Assembly: GCF_030405905.1 (NCBI RefSeq) | Contig: NZ_JASATW010000022.1 | Location: forward strand, 33,958-97,957 | DNA from: Sphaerothrix gracilis | GTDB lineage: Bacteria; Cyanobacteriota; Cyanobacteriia; Phormidesmidales; Phormidesmidaceae | DNA: 64,000 bases | Direction of reading: 5' to 3' | Shown: piece by piece, positions 43,239 to 52,176 of the stretch | How positions within the stretch are numbered: the first letter of the stretch is position 1 | Layout: each line of letters opens with the position of its first letter | Position numbers and translations under genes: made by a program | The notes under the pieces: model-generated | What the model saw: only the letters and a program-made list of their open reading frames with translations | Told to the model about the DNA's origin: nothing | Database searches by the model: none

Positions 43239-44708
43239 ATGACAGTTACGAAAACGATGCGGCGACGAGAATTTTTGGGATTAAGCCTGGGAGCCACTGG
43301 AACAGTGTTGCTGTCCCAGTGCTCTCGGCGATCACCCTCCGCCTCCGAATCTGGTTCGGTGTTAGCTCAAGTTCCGATTCACAGCAGCGCAGACGGCGTG
43401 CTCAACTTCGACCTGGTGGCTGAGGCGCAACGGGTGCGACTGGGGAACCGCAATGCCAACCTGCTCACTTACAACGGCCAGATTCCCGGCCCTCGATTGG
43501 AGGCCAACCCCGGTGACACCGTTCAAATTAGTTTCATCAATCGACTGAACCAGCCTACCAATCTGCACTACCACGGGCTCCACATTCCACCCACAGGTAC
43601 CGGAGATAACGTTTTCCTCGAAATTCCGCCCGGCGAAAGCTATACCTACAAGTTCCAAATTCCTCAAAACCATCCGGCGGGTACCTTCTGGTATCACCCC
43701 CACTACCACGGGCTAGTGGCAGAGCAACTCTTTGGCGGGTTGGCTGGATTATTCGTAGTACGCGGCGAACTAGACGACATTCCTGAAATCCAAGCCGCTC
43801 AGGAGGCGTTTTTGGTGCTCAAAGACTTTGCCCTCGATCGCAGCGGCAATATTCCCAATCCCGGTCACATGGCCCAGATGACCGGGCGCATCGGCGATTT
43901 GCTAACGGTCAATGGGCAGTTCAATCCATCACTGGAGATCCCTCAAGGGGGACTGCTGCGGTTGCGGCTGCTGAATGCGTCCACGTCTCGCTTCTTCCGG
44001 TTGTCCCTGGAAGATCATCTGTTTTACCTAATTGCTACTGATGGGGGGGCGATCGCAGCTCCCGTCGAACTCAACGACCTGGTGCTAGCTCCCGGCGAAC
44101 GGGTTGAGGTTCTCGTCAAAGCAGACCGCGACCCCGGCCAGTATCGGTTGCTCAACCAGCCCTTCAACCCCGCCCAGGGCATGATGGGTGGCGGCATGAT
44201 GGGTGGCGGCATGATGGGCAGTTCGCAAAATCGCAGCACCACCGAAACCGTTGCGACCCTGACCTACAGCGGCAGCACCGAGCCACTCCCGTTACCCACC
44301 CAGCTCATCGCCATCGATCCTCTGCCCGAGCCCCAAACGACTCGCCAGTTCACCCTCAACCACGGCATGGGCATGGGGATGGTGTTTTTGATCAATGGCA
44401 AAGCCTTTGAGCATGACCGCATCGATACCCAGGTACCGCTCAATACCGTCGAAGACTGGGAGATCATTAACACAGGCACCATGGCCCATCCTTTCCACGT
44501 TCACATCAACAAGTTTCAGGTGCTCAGCCGCAACGGTCAGCCTGCGCCCTACGCGGCGTGGAAAGATGTGGTGTCAGTGAGTCCCGGCGAGAGCGTTCGC
44601 CTGCGCATCCCCTTCCGCGACTATGTCGGTAAAACGGTCTATCACTGCCATGTTCTCGACCACGAAGACCGAGGCATGATGGGAGTTTTGGAGATTCAGC
44701 AGGGTTGA
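43239..44708 (+). CDS. Tat-exported multicopper oxidase (CueO/CopA type)
   Basis: 489 residues from ATG 43239; a second ATG at 43257 is possible. Twin-arginine signal RRREFLGLSLGA. All four copper motifs are present: HYHGLHIP, WYHPHYHGL, HPFHVHINKF and HCHVLDHEDRGMM. A Met/Gly insert (MMGGGMMGGGMMG, about 315-330) near the substrate site suits Cu(I) oxidation. It converts Cu(I) to less toxic Cu(II) in the periplasm. It ends the copA-cupredoxin run. Confidence 0.93.
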   Translation: MTVTKTMRRREFLGLSLGATGTVLLSQCSRRSPSASESGSVLAQVPIHSSADGVLNFDLVAEAQRVRLGNRNANLLTYNGQIPGPRLEANPGDTVQISFINRLNQPTNLHYHGLHIPPTGTGDNVFLEIPPGESYTYKFQIPQNHPAGTFWYHPHYHGLVAEQLFGGLAGLFVVRGELDDIPEIQAAQEAFLVLKDFALDRSGNIPNPGHMAQMTGRIGDLLTVNGQFNPSLEIPQGGLLRLRLLNASTSRFFRLSLEDHLFYLIATDGGAIAAPVELNDLVLAPGERVEVLVKADRDPGQYRLLNQPFNPAQGMMGGGMMGGGMMGSSQNRSTTETVATLTYSGSTEPLPLPTQLIAIDPLPEPQTTRQFTLNHGMGMGMVFLINGKAFEHDRIDTQVPLNTVEDWEIINTGTMAHPFHVHINKFQVLSRNGQPAPYAAWKDVVSVSPGESVRLRIPFRDYVGKTVYHCHVLDHEDRGMMGVLEIQQG

Positions 44709-44714
44709 TGAACA

Positions 44715-45446
44715 ATGGCTCGAAAACGGCAACGGCGTTGGCGGAGCCTTGCCAAAGGCAAATCGCGATCGCTATGGCAGCGACAAAATTTAATTGCCCT
44801 TGGGGTGCTCGGGCTTTCCCTCCTTGTGTATATATGGGTTTCCCGCCAAGCTGACACGAATCCGCTGACTCCTGAGGGCCTTAGGCAACTCATCGATGGC
44901 ACAAGCATTTGGGGCATCTTGGCCTACATCGCCATCATTGCGCTGGCCGTGGTGATTAGTCCCATTCCAGGTGCGCCGCTCACTGTGGCGGCTGGAGCTG
45001 TGTGGGGTGCGCTTCCGGCGGCTATCTATAGCGTGGCAGGGGGTTTTTTAGGCGGCTTGATAGCTTACTTTGTTGGTCGCAGCCTAGGGCGTTCAGCCGT
45101 CAAGGCGCTGACAGGCAAAGCGGTCTACTTTTCGAAAGACCGAGGAGAATGGCTGCTGGGTGGTGTCATTTTTGTCACTCGGCTGCTGCCCGTTTTGTCA
45201 TTTGATTTAGTCAGCTATGGGGCTGGGCTCACGAACCTTTCTCTGCCGATATATGCTTCGTCAACCTTTTTCGGGATGCTTCCATCTACGCTGTTGCTGA
45301 CCTATGTGGGACAGTCGTTTACCATCGGACTGCCTCTAGGGATTATTCTATCTGTCGTGTTCGTTATCCTGCTGATACTCCTACCCTGGGGCATTCGTCG
45401 CTACAACTGGTTTGGCTTGCAGGACATCATTCACATCGTTGATTAG
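44715..45446 (+). CDS. TVP38/TMEM64 (VTT domain) membrane protein
   Basis: 243 residues with a basic cytosolic N-terminus and five or six hydrophobic segments. The VTT core reads SPIPGAPLTVAAGAVWG, GGLIAYFVGRSLGR, and RLLPVLSFDLVSYGAGLTNL. These proteins are lipid-scramblase-like and often accompany mercuric reductase and selenite genes. It starts 6 nt after the multicopper oxidase gene, so it is probably the next gene of that operon. Role in metal handling is not established. Confidence 0.85.
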   Translation: MARKRQRRWRSLAKGKSRSLWQRQNLIALGVLGLSLLVYIWVSRQADTNPLTPEGLRQLIDGTSIWGILAYIAIIALAVVISPIPGAPLTVAAGAVWGALPAAIYSVAGGFLGGLIAYFVGRSLGRSAVKALTGKAVYFSKDRGEWLLGGVIFVTRLLPVLSFDLVSYGAGLTNLSLPIYASSTFFGMLPSTLLLTYVGQSFTIGLPLGIILSVVFVILLILLPWGIRRYNWFGLQDIIHIVD

Positions 45447-45460
45447 TCTACGAGGGGATT

Positions 45461-45997
45461 ATGTTAAATCGCCGTCGCTTCTTTCAATACGCAATCGGGA
45501 GTGCTACTACCGTACTCGGGTTTCACTGGGTTGCCGCTAGCAGTGCTGCCGCCACAGCGGCAACTAAAGAACTCAATCTCGATCAGTTCTGTTTGGAGTA
45601 TCCCTACAATTCTCGCTGTGAAAACTATCTCCCTGGTGTAGAGGCGACAGCTCCTGATGGCGAACCCTACTCCTTAGAGGCGCTGCTGAGTCAGAGCCGT
45701 ACGGGCGATCGCATTCCCGCCGAAGGTCTGGAAAATTTGACCTACCTGGTGATTACTGATGGGCCAGAGTTGGCAGCCTATGGCATTAGCGCCAAATGCA
45801 CTCATTTGGGCTGTACCGTTGACTGGGACGCCGATGAACAGACGTTTATTTGCCCCTGCCACGGCTCCCGTTTCGACTCTCTCGGCAATGTGGTGAATGG
45901 TCCTGCCAGGGATCCGCTTAGGTTAGTTGCGGTGGCAGCCAATCAGGATCGCATCGGTTTAGTCGATCAGTCGCCTGAGGCTATCCCCCGAAGCTAG
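45461..45997 (+). CDS. Tat-exported Rieske 2Fe-2S protein
   Basis: 178 residues with twin-arginine signal LNRRRFFQYAIGSATT and a Rieske domain with CTHLGCTVDW (about 110-119) and CPCHGSRFDSLGN (about 128-140), which bind the 2Fe-2S cluster. The N-terminal half of the mature protein contains two extra Cys (FCLEYPYNSRCENY). It is shorter in its anchor than PetC of cytochrome b6f, so it is probably a stand-alone electron carrier or a divergent PetC paralogue tied to the copper operon. Confidence 0.85.
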   Translation: MLNRRRFFQYAIGSATTVLGFHWVAASSAAATAATKELNLDQFCLEYPYNSRCENYLPGVEATAPDGEPYSLEALLSQSRTGDRIPAEGLENLTYLVITDGPELAAYGISAKCTHLGCTVDWDADEQTFICPCHGSRFDSLGNVVNGPARDPLRLVAVAANQDRIGLVDQSPEAIPRS

Positions 45998-46012
45998 CCG
46001 GGTTAGTGGAAC

Positions 46013-47125
46013 CTAGCTGAGCCAAGAAGTCTCAAGCTCTTGAAGCAGTTCATCAATCACCTGAATATCCGCTTCATTTCCCTGCTCTAAAAGTAAAGAC
46101 TTGGCTTTCTGAAGGGCTTCAATCGCCTCTGTAGTACGACCTCGTGCTTCTAGTGCAATGGCCAGGTGATAGTACCCAGAGGCATGATCAGGAGCGAGTT
46201 CTAGCAATTCAAGATGAGCGACAATCGTCATCAAAGCATCTTGCTGCTCAAAGTAGAGATCAGCGATCGCATCATGGGCCATGACTGAATCAGGCTCTAA
46301 CCGAACAGCCTGCTGATAGCTCTCCATGGCAGCATCTAGATTGCCCTGCTGCCAGAGAATGTAGCCAATTTGCATACGAATATCGGCATTCCGAGGATCG
46401 CCTTCAGCCGCTGCTTCAAAGGCAATTAGAGCGGACGCAATATCATCTTCTTGGAGATAGGCAATACCTAGATTCATTTGAATTTGGCTGGCCTGAGGAG
46501 CGAGTTCAGCCGCGTTTTCTAAAGCGGTAATCGCTGCTTCAATCTCTCCCTGTTGCAGCAGAATTAGCCCTAAAGATTCGGTGGCCTGTAGATTTTCTGA
46601 ATCGTCTGCCAAAATGTTGGCATAAACCTCCGACGCCTCCTCGAAGGCTGCGAGTTGAAACAACATTGCCCCTAGTCCGAGTTGCGCGTCTAAATTATCG
46701 GGCTGTAAACGCAGAATCTAGCGGTAGGTGTTGGCGGTTGCTTCATAAGCCTCTAGCTGGCTTTGGGAATAAGCTAAGCCAAAGTAAAAGGGTAGATTTT
46801 CTGGATCTAATTCCAGGGCTGTTTGAAACGCAACAACAGACTCCTGAAAGTTGCCTTGGCGAGCCTGCAAGTAGCCGATGGCCGAAAAGATTTTTGGATT
46901 TTCGCTATCTAAACTCGCGGCGTGCTGATAGCGGGATAGCGCCTCTGTCAGACTACCTGACTCAACCAGTTCTTCTCCAGACTCTAATAAATCGGCCAAT
47001 TCATTGAGTCGGGCCTGATCGCTCAGCGATTGCCCAGGGGTGTGGGCCAAAACCGGGGATGTGAAAACCAAAAGGCTCCCCATGGCTACGGCTAATTGAT
47101 TGAGTAGATGACTCGTGCGTCTCAA
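46013..47125 (-). pseudogene. Secreted TPR protein interrupted by TAG
   Basis: TTG 47125 with AGAGGAGAGAG upstream starts a signal peptide (LAVAMGSLLVFTSPVLAHT) and TPR repeats. At 46718-46720 a TAG stops the frame after EATANTYR; the same frame then continues ILRLQPDNLDAQLGLGAMLF through seven more TPR motifs to TAG 46013. The repeat that is cut normally has Gln or another residue there, so a CAG-to-TAG change is plausible. The second part could be translated from ATG 46666 or 46684. It lies 17 nt after the VKOR gene. Confidence 0.75.
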
Positions 47126-47142
47126 GGTCTCTCTCCTCTGAA

Positions 47143-48063
47143 CTAGATAGAATTTTGAAAATTCGTTGGGCCTTCGTAGCCAGTGAGTTGGGCCAATTCT
47201 TCTAGGGTTTGAGTCCCTGACAAGCGTTCGCCGTTGATTTCCCAGGTGGGATAGCCGGTAATGCCTGCTTCTTGGCATTCTGGAGTCTGGCTCTGTCCGT
47301 CGGGCGTGGAGCACTCAATATAGGAAATGGTTTGAGCCGCTGCTTCACCGAAGAGTTGCTTTTGGTCGTGGCAGTGGGGGCACCACCAGGCTCCATAAAA
47401 TATCGCACCCGTGTCAGCTAGGTGTTGGGCCAGGGCGATTTCAGCCGGTCCAGACGCGGTAGTAACTTCAATGCCGGGTTGTCCATTAGCATCCGTTGCA
47501 GTGGCTGGATTGTTGACATTGGCATAAAGGCCGAGAGTACCAACCAAAATGACTACGGCTGTGATGATGCCAGTGAAAAAGGGTTGGGATAAATCTGACC
47601 AGTCTTGTCCAATCAGCGCCAGCAGAAACAGTCCGGTTGATAGCAACGCCGACCCGACACAGTAGAGGCAAACGGCCTTAATTTCGGCGGTAAGCAGATA
47701 CATCAAATAACCACTAAACACCATCATGGCGGTGCCGCCAATGAAAAGTAGCGGTTGGGTCCAGCGGGTGAGGTTAGCTCGCAGCTCTTTCTGTTCAGGT
47801 CCTCGGACGAGAAGCGGGGCGATCGCCAGCCCAATCATGCCCACGTAAGCCAGAAATCCAAAGAGCGCCAAAGGCTGCCCATACACCGTGGCGTAGGGAC
47901 TAGACAGGACAATATCGCAGCCTTTAGTAGGGCAGGCGGTTGAACTACCTGTGAGCTTATTGATAGTTAAGTAAGCGGTGACAACAGCACCGACAGCCGC
48001 TAACCCGGCCATCAGGGGGCGGGCATAGCGATGAATCCAAGGAGTAGCTTTTTTGCGTGGCAT
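47143..48063 (-). CDS. VKOR-thioredoxin fusion (disulfide-forming)
   Basis: 306 residues: four or five spans of vitamin K epoxide reductase type with CPTKGCD and CLYCVGSALLS, then a periplasmic thioredoxin-like domain (about 200-300) with AWWCPHCHDQ and GYPTWEING. The enzyme forms protein disulfides with quinone as acceptor, the cyanobacterial equivalent of DsbA/DsbB. Neighbours are a secreted TPR protein and a NicO-like transporter (6 nt). It may serve Cys-rich exported metal proteins. Confidence 0.93.
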   Translation of the reverse strand: MPRKKATPWIHRYARPLMAGLAAVGAVVTAYLTINKLTGSSTACPTKGCDIVLSSPYATVYGQPLALFGFLAYVGMIGLAIAPLLVRGPEQKELRANLTRWTQPLLFIGGTAMMVFSGYLMYLLTAEIKAVCLYCVGSALLSTGLFLLALIGQDWSDLSQPFFTGIITAVVILVGTLGLYANVNNPATATDANGQPGIEVTTASGPAEIALAQHLADTGAIFYGAWWCPHCHDQKQLFGEAAAQTISYIECSTPDGQSQTPECQEAGITGYPTWEINGERLSGTQTLEELAQLTGYEGPTNFQNSI

Positions 48064-48068
48064 AAGTT

Positions 48069-48731
48069 CTAAATATCAATAAACAACGTTACAAATCCTA
48101 AAATCACCAGTACTGCCCCGGTTAGAGCATGGCTGCTGAGGTTCCAGGTGGAGATAGCAGTAGAAAACTGTTCAGCTCTATGCCAACTCCAGTTCACTAT
48201 CAGCACCATACCGAGCACGGTCACCATTAAATACACTCCAGAAACGAGAGCAATGCCAAACCATCCCAGCGCCCCTGCTGATAGGTAAAATGCGCCGATC
48301 CCGATGAAAGGAGAGAAAAACATGGCGGTGGTCAGAGTCATGACCACCGCCCATTTACTGTGGTCAGAATCGCCTGCGATCGCCGCTACAGGGGCATGTT
48401 CATACTGAGCAGACTCTGACGAGAAGCGTTGCCGCAGGGGGCGGCTGAGGTAAACCAGGCCCAATCCAATGAGCACTATCGGAGCCACCAGATGGGTCAC
48501 AAGTTCGTAGTACTCGTCCAGTTGATAGCCCAGCAATCCGACAGCCATCCCAATTAAGAGCGTACTGGCAGTGTGAGCCAAGCCGGTCACGGCAGTAATC
48601 CAAAGGGTTTCTGGACGAGACCAGCCTTCAGCTTTACCGACCGTCACGAGCGGTAGCCAGTGACTGGGAATTAAAGCGTGAATGAAACTCAGCGCCAGAG
48701 TGCCCAGCAAGATTTGAAGGGAAGCAGACAT
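48069..48731 (-). CDS. NicO/RcnA-like membrane transporter
   Basis: 220 residues, six hydrophobic segments. HALIPSHWLPLV and GLAHTASTLLIGM match the H-A-x-x-P-x-H and HT-S motifs of NicO-type Ni/Co exporters and the related UreH group. The polar loop (about 105-125) contains His and Glu. It is first in a unit with VKOR and TPR genes. The substrate is unknown; nickel or cobalt is the default guess. Confidence 0.7.
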   Translation of the reverse strand: MSASLQILLGTLALSFIHALIPSHWLPLVTVGKAEGWSRPETLWITAVTGLAHTASTLLIGMAVGLLGYQLDEYYELVTHLVAPIVLIGLGLVYLSRPLRQRFSSESAQYEHAPVAAIAGDSDHSKWAVVMTLTTAMFFSPFIGIGAFYLSAGALGWFGIALVSGVYLMVTVLGMVLIVNWSWHRAEQFSTAISTWNLSSHALTGAVLVILGFVTLFIDI

Positions 48732-48848
48732 GCTTTAAGGAGATTGTTTAAGCACAACAACAAGTGTGAAATCCTGTAAAAAGTAGGTTCGGGCTGGAAG
48801 GAGAGAGCTAGGATCAGAGTATAAATACTCAGTAGTAAGGGGGTTCTG

Positions 48849-49034
48849 ATGAAACGGACTTCTTTGATTAGTGCGGCGTTGGCAACTGGACTGGTACTGG
48901 TTGTTCCAGCGATCGCCTGGAGCCAGGTCAACCCAACCGTTACCAACTCTCCAGAAATCACTGATACGGTGATGGTTTGGCATCACGGTGGAACCCATCG
49001 TGGTGGACATGGCGGGCATGGTGGTTGCTGGTAG
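48849..49034 (+). CDS. Secreted His/Gly-rich peptide
   Basis: 61 residues: a signal peptide (MKRTSLISAALATGLVLVVP, cleavage after AWSQ) and a 35-residue mature part ending HHGGTHRGGHGGHGGCW. Six His and a Cys suggest zinc or copper binding in the periplasm. GGGGG lies 8 nt before the ATG. Its stop codon abuts the convergent transporter gene with no spacer. No family is recognised. Confidence 0.65.
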   Translation: MKRTSLISAALATGLVLVVPAIAWSQVNPTVTNSPEITDTVMVWHHGGTHRGGHGGHGGCW

Positions 49035-50066
49035 TTAAATACCATTGAGGACTCCCCAGAGCACGATCACCAGGTAGATCAAAACCAAACTGTCTAGGGC
49101 TAGCACCTGCCAAAGGGCAAAGCCATGCTCTGGAGTGCCCCAGTGGATGAAGACCGCATACGCCGTTGGCACCAGCGCCACGAATACCAGATTGGTGATA
49201 AATAGTGGCAGGTTGCTGATGGAAACGGTGGCAAGGGCGAGGGGGAAAAACGCGACGGTCATGGTGACGGCATGGTCGCCGATGACGCTGGCGGTTGCTG
49301 CTGTAATTTGGCCGCTGCGGGTAATGCTCCAGGTCGCAAACAGCTCCGGCAGCATCGCCATCGGGGCAGTAATAAAAAGTCCACCAATGATTTCAGAAAT
49401 TCCTATCGCCGCGACGATGTTTTCTGTCGCGGTGACGGTGGAATAAGCGCCAATCGCTAGGGCCAGAATGCCTGCGATCGCAATGGCTATTTCCTCCTGA
49501 CTCCACTGAGTTGCCTGTCCAGGTTGACGCCCCCTGAAAATGGCTTGAGCCAAGTAAGCGCCGTACACTGCCAGCATGATCCAACCATCAATGGGCTGTA
49601 GTCCTCGCCAGGGAGCTGGTAGGGCGAGCAGCGCTACCACCGCCACAATGGCGATGTAAGGAATGGCCTGCACTGTTACGGCGTCTCGTTCAATCCGCAT
49701 AAACCGCTGCTGCCGGTGTCTCGTATGGGCTTCCTGGTCTTCTCCCGCTTCGGCCTGATTGGGTTTTCCAAGCTGGGGCTGACGGGAGGCGATGTAGGCG
49801 GTCGTCACCACCATTGGAATAGCGATGATGTTTGACCCCAGCATTGTGCCTAAACCGATGTCTGCCACCCGTTTGAGAGCACTGGTTGCGTTAATACCAA
49901 TCTCAGGACTGGCAGCGGCAATGCCTACTAACGCTGCTCCCGCTACCTGAGTCAGCCCCCAGCGCGATCTCAATTTTCCCAACGGTTCGCCCAATTGCTC
50001 TGCTCCCCAGTGGGCCGCCCAAACAGCAGCAATCAGTACCGCTCCCCATAGCCAAGTACTCATCAT
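49035..50066 (-). CDS. Sodium/calcium exchanger family (CaCA) antiporter
   Basis: 343 residues in two inverted halves: the first alpha repeat GIAAASPEIGINATSAL, LGSNIIAIPMVV; the second FITAPMAMLPELFATW and AATASVIGDHAVTM. About ten spans with a charged central loop (about 100-130). It moves Ca2+ or another cation against Na+ or H+. The ATG directly follows the TAG of the P-type ATPase gene, so the pair is translationally coupled and probably exports the same class of metal. Confidence 0.85.
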   Translation of the reverse strand: MMSTWLWGAVLIAAVWAAHWGAEQLGEPLGKLRSRWGLTQVAGAALVGIAAASPEIGINATSALKRVADIGLGTMLGSNIIAIPMVVTTAYIASRQPQLGKPNQAEAGEDQEAHTRHRQQRFMRIERDAVTVQAIPYIAIVAVVALLALPAPWRGLQPIDGWIMLAVYGAYLAQAIFRGRQPGQATQWSQEEIAIAIAGILALAIGAYSTVTATENIVAAIGISEIIGGLFITAPMAMLPELFATWSITRSGQITAATASVIGDHAVTMTVAFFPLALATVSISNLPLFITNLVFVALVPTAYAVFIHWGTPEHGFALWQVLALDSLVLIYLVIVLWGVLNGI

Positions 50067-52019
50067 CTACTGTGGATTGCGGATAATGCGACCAGCGTTC
50101 AGAATCGCCAGCAGCGCTACGCCTACATCAGCAAATACTGCCTCCCAGAGAGTAGCAATGCCGATCGCCCCCAAGGCAATGAAGATGCCTTTTACCGCCA
50201 TTGCCAGAATGATGTTTTGCCAGACGATGCGGAGGGTCTTGTGGGCGATCTGAATCGCCTCGGTCACCTTAGAGGGGGCATCGGTCATGATCACCACATC
50301 CGCCGTTTCAATCGCCGCATCAGACCCCAGCCCGCCCATCGCCATCCCCACATCGGCGCGGACAATGACGGGAGCATCGTTAATGCCATCACCGACAAAG
50401 GCGACTTTGCCTTGAGCAGCACGGTTGAGAAATTCCTCTAGTGCGGCGACTTTATCTTCTGGTAAGAGTTCAGCCCGATACTGGTCTAAACCCAGCTTAT
50501 GGGCAATGCTATCTGCCACAGATTGGCTATCCCCAGTGAGCATCGCTGTCTGAATCCCCTCAGCATGGAGGGCACGAATCGCCTCAGCCGCATCTTCCTT
50601 CAGCTCATCGGCAATCAGAATGCGTCCGCTGTAGGTGCCGTCCACGGCAACATGGGCAACGGTGCCGTCTACGGTGCAGACATCGTGGGGAATGTTCTCT
50701 CGGTGCAGCAGCCGATCGTTTCCAGCCAGCACGGTACGGCCATTAACCTGCGCCCGAATGCCGTGGCCCGAAATTTCTTCATAGCCTTCCACCCCAGAGG
50801 TATCGATGGATTGACCGTAAGCTTGGCGAATCGATTGAGCCACCGGATGGTTAGACTGCGATTCGACCTGGGCGGCTAACTCCAGAAGTTGAGGCTTGCT
50901 CAAACCGTTATGGGTAACCACATTGGTGACGCGGAAATTGCCCTGGGTGAGAGTGCCGGTCTTGTCGAAAACGACGGTTTTCACCTGGGTGAGGGCATCT
51001 AGGAACGTCGAACCCTTCACCAAAATGCCGCGCTTGGCTGCCCCACCAACGCCACCGAAATACCCCAGGGGAATGCTGATCACCAGACCGCAGGGACAGG
51101 AAATCACCAGCAGCACCAGCGCTCGGTAAATCCACTCGGCCTGGGATGCCCCAGCAATCAACAGCGGCGGCAGAATCGCCACAGCGAGGGAAAGAATCAC
51201 TACTACTGGCGTGTAGTAACGGGCAAAGCGGGTAATGAATTTCTCGGTATCGGCCTTTTTGCTACTGGCGTTTTCCACCAACTCCAAAATTCTAGAGATA
51301 GACGATTCGCCAAAGGGCTTTGTGACCTGCACCGTCAGCGCTCCTGACTGATTAATCATGCCCGCCAGCACGGTTTCACCAGTTTTGACGGTACGCGGTA
51401 CGGATTCGCCCGTCAGCGCCGAGGTATCCACCAGGGACTTGCCCTCTAGAATGTCGCCATCTAGCGGTACTTTTTCCCCAGGCCGCACCAGAATCACATC
51501 CCCCACGCTGACGGATTCTGGAGACACTTCCTGCACGTCACCGTTCACCCTCAAATTGGCGGTATCAGGCCGAACTTCCAGCAGGGCTTTGATAGAACGG
51601 CGCGATCGCCCCACGGCGTAATCCTGAAACAGTTCCCCAATCTGGAAAAACAGCATCACCGCGACACCTTCGGGAATTTCGTGAATGGCGATCGCCCCCA
51701 AGGTCGCAATCGTCATCAGAAAGTTCTCGTCAAACACCCGACCCCGTAGGATATTGCGTCCAGCAGTGGTCAGCACACTCCAACCGCTGATGAGGTAAGC
51801 CGGAATGAGGACGGCGTATTCAGCAATAGCAAAGGGGGTATTGTGCAGCGGCTCATTGAAAATTAGCCCAATCAGAAAGAGGACTGTGGAAATGGCGATC
51901 GGCGTCAACGCTTTCCTCAGGCTGAACTCGCCTGAGCCATGATCATGGTTGTGGTCGTGATTGTGGCTATGGCTTTGATCGTGGCCACAGCAGCCTTTGT
52001 GAACATGAGACTCGGCCAT
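50067..52019 (-). CDS. Zn/Cd/Pb-type P1B ATPase with His-rich N-terminus
   Basis: 650 residues. No HMA domain; instead the first 35 residues are GCCGHDQSHSHNHDHNHDHG, a metal-binding tail. TGESVP, SCPCGLVISIPLG in TM6, DKTGTLTQG, SNHPVAQS and GDGINDAPVIVRADVG are all present. CPC followed by an IPLGYFGGVGGAAKRG pattern is that of divalent (Zn, Cd, Pb) pumps. An ArsR/SmtB-type operator lies 31 nt upstream and arsR is 5.5 kb away. Zinc or cadmium export is likely. Confidence 0.9.
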   Translation of the reverse strand: MAESHVHKGCCGHDQSHSHNHDHNHDHGSGEFSLRKALTPIAISTVLFLIGLIFNEPLHNTPFAIAEYAVLIPAYLISGWSVLTTAGRNILRGRVFDENFLMTIATLGAIAIHEIPEGVAVMLFFQIGELFQDYAVGRSRRSIKALLEVRPDTANLRVNGDVQEVSPESVSVGDVILVRPGEKVPLDGDILEGKSLVDTSALTGESVPRTVKTGETVLAGMINQSGALTVQVTKPFGESSISRILELVENASSKKADTEKFITRFARYYTPVVVILSLAVAILPPLLIAGASQAEWIYRALVLLVISCPCGLVISIPLGYFGGVGGAAKRGILVKGSTFLDALTQVKTVVFDKTGTLTQGNFRVTNVVTHNGLSKPQLLELAAQVESQSNHPVAQSIRQAYGQSIDTSGVEGYEEISGHGIRAQVNGRTVLAGNDRLLHRENIPHDVCTVDGTVAHVAVDGTYSGRILIADELKEDAAEAIRALHAEGIQTAMLTGDSQSVADSIAHKLGLDQYRAELLPEDKVAALEEFLNRAAQGKVAFVGDGINDAPVIVRADVGMAMGGLGSDAAIETADVVIMTDAPSKVTEAIQIAHKTLRIVWQNIILAMAVKGIFIALGAIGIATLWEAVFADVGVALLAILNAGRIIRNPQ

Positions 52020-52049
52020 AGGAAGTTCACTCCTACCAGGTGTTGACTG

Positions 52050-52075
52050 AATATCTGAAATACTATTCAGATATT
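52050..52075. promoter_or_regulatory. ArsR/SmtB-type operator of the Zn/Cd ATPase gene
   Basis: AATATCTGAA (52050-52059), spacer ATACTA, TTCAGATATT (52066-52075): perfect 10-bp arms and 6-bp spacer. This is the general form of SmtB/ZiaR operators. Confidence 0.8.
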
Positions 52076-52176
52076 AAACCATGTAACTCAAGATATTCTG
52101 CAGCGGAACATTCCTGTAGAGCACTGTAATGGCTATCTAGACGGCCATTATCTTAGATTCTAGATTCGTACAAGAC

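Noticed and set aside
18382..46720. Genome-wide reassignment of TAG to an amino acid
   Set aside because: Many intact genes in this window end in TAG (for example at 1094, 2269, 18195, 25821, 26347 and 29621) with unrelated sequence after it, and two of the broken genes also carry frameshifts, so decay is simpler.
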